Below are positions 54,201 through 61,900 of a stretch of DNA of 64,000 bases, piece by piece (position 1 is the stretch's first letter; each line of letters starts with the position of its first letter). The notes under the pieces are model-generated. The model did not search any database. It saw nothing but the letters and a program-made list of their open reading frames with translations, and was not told where the DNA came from. The position numbers and the translations under genes are program-made. This stretch comes from Neobacillus bataviensis (GTDB lineage Bacteria; Bacillota; Bacilli; Bacillales_B; DSM-18226). The stretch is from NCBI RefSeq assembly GCF_019969725.1, contig NZ_JAHXYW010000016.1, positions 1 through 64,000 of the forward strand, written 5' to 3'.

Positions 54201-55804
54201 CCCATTTGCAAGACATGGGGTGGAACTTTAAAGAAGAACTTGTAAGAACCGTCCGCCAGAGGAGAACGGACGGAGGTATGCCGGAAACTACCTACTACCA
54301 ATATGACGGGAAAGGGCAGCGGATCAGAAAAATCACTGAGAATCAGGCAGATGCAGGTGATATTCCAAGCAAAAAAGACGAGCGTATCTATATCGCCGGA
54401 TATGAGCTCTACAAACAGCACAGCGGTACGGAAGCGGGATTGGTACACACTACCTTGAGTCTGATAGACAACGGGCATCGCTTTGTCATGATTGAGAAGG
54501 AAACTAAGCCTAATGTTATTACCTCCGACCAAACCGTACGCTATCTGCTGCACAATCATCTTGGTTCGGCTGCGCTGGAGCTGGATGAATCAGCACAGGT
54601 CATCAGCTACGAAGAATACCATCCGTACGGAACTACCGCCTACCAGGCTAAAAACTCAACCATCCAATGTGCCGCAAAGCGGTATCGGTATACAGGGATG
54701 GAGCGGGATGAAGAAAGCGGATTAGAATATCATAGCGCGAGGTATTATCTTCCTTGGTTAGGAAGATGGTGCAGTGCTGATCCCGCAGGGTTGAAAGATG
54801 GTCCATGCCTTTACGAATATGGGAATGGCAATCCAATCCGATATTGGGATTTGACGGGATTACAAGGTGAGGAGGCCGGAAACTTTTCACAACACCGCAC
54901 ACCTGGTAGATCGGACGAATATGAACTGAGAATGGATATTGATGAACCCCTGCCTGTAGGCGAAAAGGGATTATCTACTTCAGAAGCAAGAACGCGAGCT
55001 TTGGATGTGAATAATAGACAGTTTTTGGATTCAATTACAAATCGAAACACCAAATATTTAGGTATCGATTCCCGAATCACATCGTTACCAATTCGGGATC
55101 CGATGTCTGTTAATGATAATCCCTCAGCGTTGTTAACACGACGCTTTGGGGAAGTTAAGGAGCTCCGGGAGATCTTTAATGAAGCGGTCTCCAGTATTAA
55201 AAATCCAAATCAATACAAGCCGACGGGCCTGAAAAACAAAATCAATAAAGGCATGTGGGAAATTATTAAGACGGGAGATAGTCAGGCAGCAAAAGACGTT
55301 CGAGCGGCTTTAGAACGGTTAGGATTCAGGAATATTCCGGGGCGTGGATACGTTCTTCAACCATCCTCCCCAACGGCACGTATTGCCGTGGAACCGGGAC
55401 CTACTGTTTTACCTGGAAGGCCGGTACAGCAGCCTGACGCAAGAGACTCTGTTGTACCTGGAAGGCCGATACAGCAGCCGGACACAGGAGATTCTGTTTT
55501 ACCTGGAAGGCCGATACAGCAGCCTGACGCAAGAGACTCTGTTGTACCTGGAAGGCCGATACAGCAGCAGGACGCAAGAGACTCTGTTTTACCTGGAAGA
55601 CCGATTGAAGAGCATGATGCAAGAAATTCTATTGTCACAAGAGAGTCAACAACAACAACAACAACAACAACATCCTCAACTTCAAGTTCAAATAGAGCAT
55701 TCTGGGGTACTGTTATTGTCGTTGGGGGAGTAGCAGCATTGGCTTTAGCTGTAGATATTTTATGTCCACCACTTGCTTTGCGTCATTTAGCTGGAAGTCC
55801 TTAA
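48260..55804 (+). CDS. Fused TcB-TcC toxin-complex protein (SpvB/RHS cocoon) with unusual C-terminal effector
   Basis: 2,514 residues from ATG 48260, 4-8 nt after AGAGGTGAT. The N-terminal SpvB domain includes FSVNAVNGTATFSIPLPFSQ. Four FG-GAP/VCBS-type repeats (DLDADG, DLNGDG, DMSGDG, DIDGSG) lie at about 484-660. TcdB mid domains and a long RHS/YD-repeat shell follow to about 2150. The RHS core has R2161, D2174 (SADPAGLKDG) and D2197 (YWDLTGL); the 23-residue spacing of the two Asp equals that of the self-cleaving protease pair I recall for YenC2. After the cut near 2200 come about 315 residues: an unrecognised domain, five PGRP repeats, a Thr/Ser run and the helix FWGTVIVVGGVAALALAVDI. No own signal peptide. 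Likely forms the toxin-holding cap of the Tc complex with the next gene. Confidence 0.93.
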   Translation: MKKENENSKSSQFLKTDGGKTKSNGIEVPSISLPKGGGAIKGIDEKFSVNAVNGTATFSIPLPFSQTRGGASPSLNLTYNSGGGNGIFGLGWTLSLPNIKRKTEKGLPQYLDNVDSDTFLFSEAEDLVPEFTKKEDGSFHIDMDGNYIIKEKDSPDGLFTIRFYRPRIEGLFARIERWSGKTSQEIKWRVITKENVTTLFGWSVASRISDPKDANKIFEWLPEFVFDDKGNCTHFIYKKEDGKGCNTSLLHNRNRVENGNITYTNLYLEKVLYGNKTPYKKLNDAYPNETDFLFQTVFDYGEYDSNPPYTKVKEWDFRTDAFSEYKAGFEIRTTRLCRRVLLFHYFAELPGGSALVKSLNLGYNSASKADFTFLTSITDNGYIKKPDGTYTHKHMPPLEFDYQQHDWNKDVKAISPDALIHAPAGLEDPLYQFVDLFNEGLSGILTEQGEGWFFKHNLRDGTFGPAKLVSPKPSFTGLGSQLQLMDLDADGSKQLVTMNSVPKGFFELSDTEQWQAFRTFENMPNINMEDPNVRMVDLNGDGKPEILISEDHVFTWYDSAGRKGFESSQKMCKPFDEETGPNLVFADPEQTVFLADMSGDGLTDIVRIRNGEVCYWPNLGYGRFGPKVWMDHAPVFDHPDAFNPSYLRLSDIDGSGTTDLIYLGKNKFTCWMNLSGNAFDPTPFEIDLFPEIHHDSNITVNDLLGNGVACIVWSSTLAKDAYSPMKYIDLMGGKKPHIMISYKNNLGKEVHLEYTPSTKFYIEDKLAGRPWVTKLHFPVHCISKTETIDKISGYRFVSSYRYRHGYYDHAEREFRGFGMAEQMDTEDFEQWAKSDASNIVDKNLHQEPVVTKRWFHTGAFVGRENLLNPFAHEYWYEEMARQGFDDVSNYEANLPDAQIIAAPGLSPALIDHLNAQEWREALRACKGQGLRSETFALDSPILGAKSDQIKKQLTPYSVATHNCIIELLQPKGQNKHAIFVVKEREAINYSYERNTEDPRITHTLNIKLDEYGNVLESATVVYPRIKADRSLPIETQEVQSKTLITYMHGSFTNDIDTPSSYRLRLPAEVKTYELKNVAKSKQFYSVNDFENVLAAAVEVDYHLTDHQPVQDTSQKRLIEHTRTLYRSSNAKDALPLYRLAELALPYESYQLAYTPALINDIFDVKVDESLMLEGKFTRLEGSDCWWIRTGTVQFIDIGEDEADAQNRFYVPVSYTDAYDAETKLKYDTNYLFIVETEDSLGNKTTVDLFNYRTLKPQRMKDPNHNIFEVIEDELGLVKAMAVYGKGNEADDLLGLYEFTSPTEDELVHDFFHSTASDVLVANGKELLNHATARFVYDFFAYRNLGKPAVVASIAREEHFKIINDSPVQISFEYSNGLGQVVMKKSQAEPGPAMQVVVHSDDSYTVSNIDTSKLSQKQLRWIGSGRTVFNNKGNAIKQYEPYFSVTHSYEDQKELVEIGVTPIMYYDAPGRLIRTKMPDGTLSRTEFDSWKQAVYDQNDTVLESTWYSKRINRLIDAELIAEGKDPEREKAAADKAARHAGSPNVLHLDTLGRPVLLIEHNKDLTTNDDEFYLTIVELDIEGNLRKLTDARGNVVMQYKYDMLGNKVYQQSIDAGKRWLLQNILGISLRSWDERNHEFQYFYDILHRPTHSKVIGGDGDQPLNHIFERIFYGEGEADPERNNLRGQVIRHYDTGGVVEMPEYDFKGQPKSTTRKLFNNYKAVTNWIDTNLVTDLESESFTFITEKDALGRITKQIAPDGSVITSTYNEAGLLNGTSVTHSGSTVASVYIKDIQYNEKGQRNEIIYGNDVIERFYYDKETFQMRRIETKRSNNDPLQDWNYTFDPVGNLTHIEDKNIPVVFFDNQKVTGVTTYTYDALYRLAEATGRENNTLLTFDSKDNWNDAPFKRQVHPGDPMAMRNYTQSYSYDAIGNILKMRHQASGNNWTRDYTYQASNNRLSSTVIGATTYSYSHHPRHGFITAMPHLQDMGWNFKEELVRTVRQRRTDGGMPETTYYQYDGKGQRIRKITENQADAGDIPSKKDERIYIAGYELYKQHSGTEAGLVHTTLSLIDNGHRFVMIEKETKPNVITSDQTVRYLLHNHLGSAALELDESAQVISYEEYHPYGTTAYQAKNSTIQCAAKRYRYTGMERDEESGLEYHSARYYLPWLGRWCSADPAGLKDGPCLYEYGNGNPIRYWDLTGLQGEEAGNFSQHRTPGRSDEYELRMDIDEPLPVGEKGLSTSEARTRALDVNNRQFLDSITNRNTKYLGIDSRITSLPIRDPMSVNDNPSALLTRRFGEVKELREIFNEAVSSIKNPNQYKPTGLKNKINKGMWEIIKTGDSQAAKDVRAALERLGFRNIPGRGYVLQPSSPTARIAVEPGPTVLPGRPVQQPDARDSVVPGRPIQQPDTGDSVLPGRPIQQPDARDSVVPGRPIQQQDARDSVLPGRPIEEHDARNSIVTRESTTTTTTTTSSTSSSNRAFWGTVIVVGGVAALALAVDILCPPLALRHLAGSP
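55406..55630 (+). repeat. Five 45-nt tandem repeats in the TcBC effector region
   Basis: Units code for VLPGRPVQQPDARDS, VVPGRPIQQPDTGDS, VLPGRPIQQPDARDS, VVPGRPIQQQDARDS and VLPGRPIEEHDARNS (residues 2383-2457). VL and VV alternate, suggesting growth by 90-nt doublets. A (ACA)n-rich Thr run follows directly. Confidence 0.95.
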
Positions 55805-55905
55805 CATTGAGATTCTAAATAGATTTAGAGAATTGTAGAAGTAGGACTATTGCAGCTGGGTCGAAGGCTGTTGTCAAAATTTTAATCTACAAAAGGGAGG
55901 GTCTC
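55805..55905. other. Short TcBC-TcA intergenic gap
   Basis: 101 nt with no terminator hairpin; AGGGAGG at about 55894-55900 is the ribosome site of the TcA gene. The two Tc genes are therefore probably one transcript. Confidence 0.7.
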
Positions 55906-58900
55906 ATGAATAAATTGAATTTTAAATTAGACAAGATTACAAAGACGGATATCTCTAATCTTCATGCAGCATTAATTAAACTGAAGTTGCCTATTGCCGC
56001 TAATGAAATGGACGAAAAGCTTATAGGTGACACAACGGTGAAAGCATTTAAAGAACTGCAAAAGCAGCATGGTCTTCCCCCAACGGGAAAGCTGACGGAA
56101 GAAACGCTAGGTGTAGTAAACCGGGAGCTGTTTGATAGATTTCATGCTTCAAGTAAAACAAGAGCTGCCAGGCTCCATCGACTGCTGGCAAACCTTGGTC
56201 TTTCCGTCACGACAGAGGAGAAGAATCGCCGGATCGTGGGAGAGTCCACTCGCCAGGCGATCAAAAAATTCCAGGAGCAGGCAGGACTAGCGCAAGATGG
56301 CAAAATCACCGAGGACATTCTGGATAAAATGCAGCAAGAGGAAATCAAGAGGAGGTATTCTTCCAAAACTCAAATCAGCAAGCTCCAATATATGATTCAG
56401 CGGTCGCTCAAAATTGCCAGTCTGCCTGACATCATCGCCCAAACAGAATTAAAAGAAAAAAACATCGGCGCCACCACAACGCAAGCAATTAAGTCGCTGC
56501 AAACCAAATATAATCTTCCACAAACCGGCCAATTGGATAAAGCAACGCTCGATCGAATTCAAAGCATTGCCGCGAGCCGGGGAGTGCGTAAGCCACAAAT
56601 GGGCAAGCCTCAAGCAACGGAGCTGGCGATGATCAAGGGAAAACTTCGCCTCAATAAGGTGTCTCCTCAAGTGGCGAATTTGCAGCGGGCTCTGGCCCAT
56701 TTGGGCTATTCGATTTCGCAAGAGGAATACAAGGCTAAAAAGTTCGGCAAAACAACGCGTGAAGCAGTGCTGGCCTATCAGCAGAAAGAAGTGCTGCCTG
56801 AAACCGGCCAGGTGGAAACACTAACCTTAAGAAGTCTGAACACCACTATCTTAACCGTTAATCCTGATGCCGCACTTGCGTCGACGATGCTATACAAGGT
56901 TTGCGGCACCGTGCGGGATGAGCTGATGCAGCCGAAAAGCAACATGACCATCAAGGTGTATGAAAAACTATTAGAAGGAGAAAGCGCTGCTCCATTAGCC
57001 GTTAAGAAAAACTTTTTGAACGGATTTTTTGATGTCGCCTATCCACCGCCGATTGACAGCAAAACAGGGAAGGTCAAAGAACCATTACATCTCGTCGTCA
57101 AGCTTTTTAATGAGGTTAACCAACAGGTCGGTCAGCCGCAATTCCTCTACCAGGTGTCGCAAACCCAATGGGTCAACTTTAACATGGGGGGACTATACAA
57201 AGGGGAGCCGGAATATACGGAGATCTTAAAGGTACTTCTTCTAAAACTGGGCACCAAAAAGGTCACGGATCTTTCAGAAACCCCCGTTAATCCTCAGGTT
57301 ACACAGTTGGGTAAAGAAACCGGTCTTCCTACAGATTATATAATGCGGATGATTCTATCTCAGCTGATTTCGGCCAGTACCAAAAATTCGGTGCTGACTC
57401 CCGAGGTATTCTACAGCTTCATCAGGCAGCAGGTCCCATCGACCTTGCCGGATGATTTGCTGAGAGCCACAAACGATTGGAAATCAATTACTGTATTAAC
57501 GGAATCGGCATTGACAGGGATTATTTTCAGCAGTGAGAGCCTATGGGAGCAAATGCTGAATAATGCGGTGCAGCAAAATTTGGTACCGGCGACACTAACA
57601 ATGAGCAAGACGCAAATCATCCAGGAGTTTAGAAACCTGAAGCAGCTATATACATTGGAAAAGCCGATTTTAATCGGAGATGGCAATCTGAAATCACTGC
57701 TTGCCGAGTCTGCTATTTCATTGGTGAACTATAATCTGGTTGCCGATCTTTTCATCAAACATAACGGATTCAATGAGAAGTTCTGGGCAGCCCTGCAAAC
57801 TTCGGCAATTGGCGTTAACGTGGCAAAAGGCTTCGAAGTGATCGTTAACCTGGGTAATATTTCCAAGAATCATATCCCTACCGTACGGTTTCTCAAAAGC
57901 AAAATAGCTTCCCAACCGCTCATATACAAATCGCCAAGCTCATTTGCGAAGCTAGACCAACAAGCATGGATTAGCCTTATCAACGCTAACGGTAAAAGTG
58001 TTCCAGCTGATATGCCCGGCGCAGATGCTGACAAGCGTGTAGCGGCCTATGCTGTGGTGCTGCAATCAAGAGCAGAAGCCCTGTTCCCGTCCGTCGCGCT
58101 TGTGGCTGCGGTGAAAAGGGGCGTAAAACATATTTTGCAAAAGCTTGATGCTGTTGCAGCGTTTATTGATAATCATCCCGATTTTGATTTCAAGCGGCAG
58201 AACATCGACAAATATTTGCTCGATCATCCGGGGATCCTGCTTGACGCAAAAACCATTGAAGAAACAAAGCTGTTGCAGCGTGTGCATAAGCTGGTACCTG
58301 ACGCTATAACCGGGAAAGCAGTGCTGGAAGAAGGCTTACATAGTTCTTCGCAAATCTATTTTACCGGCAAAAAAAGATTGACGGATATGCTGGCTAAACA
58401 AGGAGTCGAAGCCAAGCAGGCTTCGGCACTTTATGAGCAATCCAAATTGAGGTACATGCAAATACTGGGATACCTGATGAATTTCCGAAGCGATTTTCAT
58501 GCAGGAAGCCCGCAAGCTATCTCTAAGCAGACCTACACGACGGAAGAGATCCAGGAAACTGTGGGCGATATTCCGGACTTGGAAACGCTCTTCGGCTCAC
58601 AGGATTTCTGCCAGTGTGAGGATTGTCAATCGCTATATGGACCGGCGGCCTACCTGACCGATCTACTTCGCTTTCTCAAAGAGCATGATTCGCTCATTAC
58701 GCGGGACGGCAGGGTCTTGACAGTCAAAGATATTCTGTTCGATCGGCGCCCGGATCTTGGAAATATTAAATTAAACAGCGGGAATACTGAAACTCCGATG
58801 CCTTATATTGATCTGGTATGCGAGATTTTGGAAAATTATATGGATCCGAAGCAAACGAGTTTTGCCTATCAAACAACAGGGGATGCCAAAGAGAGCCGGG

Positions 58901-61900
58901 CATTTCCGCAATATATCCGTCCGGAGGCATACGATGCGCTTGCCGTGGCCGATTATCCGATGGATTCCACCTTCAACCTTTGGCAGGAAGAGGCTCGTAT
59001 ATTGCTAGATTACTTGAAAGTCCCACGTGTGCAGCTGATGGAAGCTTTCCTGGATCGGTCCAATTCATCCGTCGAAATGTCTATTGCGGCCGAATATTTT
59101 GGCTTGTCATCCTATGAAGCCAAGATGATCACATTACGTGTGGATCCAAACCAGCCAGGGGCCATTGATGTCCTTCAGAAATACTGGGGTGAAAAAGGCA
59201 AGTGCTGGTCCCCAGCCACACCGGCATTCGAGGGTATTAATGTCACACTCCAAGAAGTGCCTATGAGTCTCTTATTAAAGCGATTGAAGCTCAGTTACCT
59301 TGAGCTGCTGGAATTGCTGCAATTGAAATGGTTAGGCATTCCGCAGCAGAGCATGGCAGGAATTTGCGACCTCGCTATTCTTAGGGTCACACAATTGAAT
59401 GCTGAACTATTTGATAGAATCCACCGGTTTATCCGGTTATGGAGAAAAACAGGCTGGAAGATGTGGGAACTCGACCTATTGATCCGCAATGAAAAGATAG
59501 GCGCTAATGAATTAAATTCCGATACCCTGATCCATCTCAAGCAATTTAAACAACTGCAGGAAAAACTGGCATTGCCGGTGGAAATCCTGCTGACCTTTTA
59601 CGGTAATATCAATGCGGAACAACGAGTCAAACCGGATCACCCTGACCAGAAGATTCCGCCTTTATATCATCGGATCTTTCTGAATAAAGCGATCATTAAT
59701 CCAGAGGATAGTCATTTTAAATTGAATGGAACGCTTCCGGAGAGAATCGATCAATTGAAGTTGATCGACGAAACGCTAACGTTTGAAGCGAGCGGAGATT
59801 ATACGCCTGTTCCTACCATTCTATCGGCACTCGCTATTAAACAATCAGATTTTGAAATACTGAGGGAGAAAACCGATAATCATTTGTCTATGGCATCCCT
59901 TTCGGCTTTGCTGCGATACTCGTATCTGGCCAGAAGCCTGAAGCTTTCGGTGAAGGATCTCTGGCTGCTGATGAAAATGACCAATAAGCTGGATGCTGGT
60001 AATCATCCATTTTTGTCGGTTCAAACGACCCTTGATTTCATCAAAGACTTTGAAGCGGTAAAACGCTCCGGATTAACCCTGGTGGAACTTGACTACCTTT
60101 TAACCGACAATCTTGCCTCCGCTGCCGGATTAAGACAGGAGACAATGGTGAAGCTCATCACAAACTTGCACAACATCTTGGCCAGTCATGAGCAGACAAA
60201 CGAGAGGCTGGGCTTGGATGAGATTAAGACTGAGCAAATTCTGACATTTAACACAGATGGATTGGAGGGGATGACGGATGAGCAGGTTCTCTCCGCGATC
60301 AAACCGCTGCAAGAGATTCTGAAGAGCACGGACTTGGCTGCAGAAGAAAGGGATTATATCATCCGGTATAACCCGACGGAGGGATATGAAAAAAAGGCAT
60401 TAGCAGAACACATCACGAAGCTTCAGGAAGGCTTGAAGGATTTACTTGACCAAAAAAGCAAGGCCATTGTCGCACATATGGCCGCAGCGTTCGGTCTGAG
60501 CGATCACCAGGCCAAGTTTCTTCTGGAAACATTGGAGCTAAAGGATGTAAAGGAAACGCTTCTCAAGCATCTGACTGACAAGTCTCTGCCGCAGGAACAG
60601 CTTTTCCCTATCTACATTCTCATGCACAAGATCGCGATTCTCGTACTGCGCATGAAGATCGATAGCCAAGATCTGGTCTATGTTCAATCCAACCATTCGG
60701 CATTGGATGTACTGGATTTAGCCTCCTTGCCCATAAAGGAGAAGGCGTCTATACCCGAGTTCAAGCAATGGTTCAACCTGTTTCAACTGCTGGATTTCAA
60801 AGCCGTCTATCCCGAACCGGAGGAGGCCTCGCTGCTCCAAATATTGGATCAAGCCAGCGATACAAACACAACGGTGGCGGATATCCATCAAAGTTTAAAC
60901 CAGATGATGCAATGGAACACTGATGACCTGGCCGAACTGCATGCTGCATGGCATCTAACGAAAGAAGATTACCGGACTTCAGAGGTCTTTGCCAGACTGC
61001 AGCGAAGCTTTGACCAGATGAAAATGACGGGTGTCAATTCAAAAACAATGCTTGTTTGGGCTGAACGGGATAAGGCATCCGCCCAGAAGCAAACGGCACG
61101 GCAAATTCGCCTGGCAGTGAAATCGAAGTATGAGCAGGAAGACTGGCTGGACAAAATAACGCCCCTTCAGGATATCCTGCGTGAAAAGAAGCGCCAGGCT
61201 TTAGTTGCATACCATTTGGAGAAATCCCAGCGGACTCAGACCCAGCGGATCACGCTGAACGGACTGGACATACCAAATCCTCTTTACTGGGACGATTCCA
61301 ACGCCTTATTCAAATACTTCCTGATCGATGTCGAAATGAGTTCCTGCATGCTGACATCCCGGATCAAACAGGCGATCAGCTCTATACAGCTGTTTGTACA
61401 GCGTTGTTTTTTAAACTTGGAAAACAGATATGTGCAAGTCAGCCAGGACGAAAAAGAGGATGTCTCGTCGGAGAACGCCTGGTCTCAATGGAAATGGATG
61501 AAAAACTTCCGGATTTGGGAAGCGAACCGAAAAGTCTTTTTCTATCCTGAAAACTGGCTTGAACCGGAGTTGCGCGATGATAAATCGCCGTTTTTCGAGG
61601 AGCTGGAAAACGAGATCATGCAAAACGATATTACCCATGAACATGTGGAGGAGGCCTTCTTCAACTACCTGCACAAGGTCGATGACGTCGCAAATTTGGA
61701 GGTCTGCGCCCTCTATCACGAAATGGAAGAATTGAACCCGCACGAATTGGGCTATGAAATCAACATCGTGCATGTTATTGCAAGAACTAAGTCCTTCCCT
61801 TCAGTTTACTACTACCGAAAATATGACATGAATTATGGGGCCTGGTCGGCATGGGAGAAAATTGAAACAGATATCACAGGAAATCATATCGTGCCTGTGA

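Noticed and set aside
53600..54559. 319-codon open frame on the minus strand inside the TcBC gene
   Set aside because: It is antisense to conserved RHS repeats, has no ribosome site and no recognisable domain, and its openness follows from the codon use of the sense gene.
55357..55638. Minus- and other-frame open frames over the PGRP repeats, with repetitive proteins
   Set aside because: A 45-nt repeat keeps all frames periodic and open. The plus-strand TcBC frame is continuous through it and explains it.
55805..55905. Immunity gene after the TcBC effector, as in polymorphic toxins
   Set aside because: The gap is only 101 nt and contains no open frame with a start; Tc effectors normally act on eukaryotic cells and need no immunity gene.
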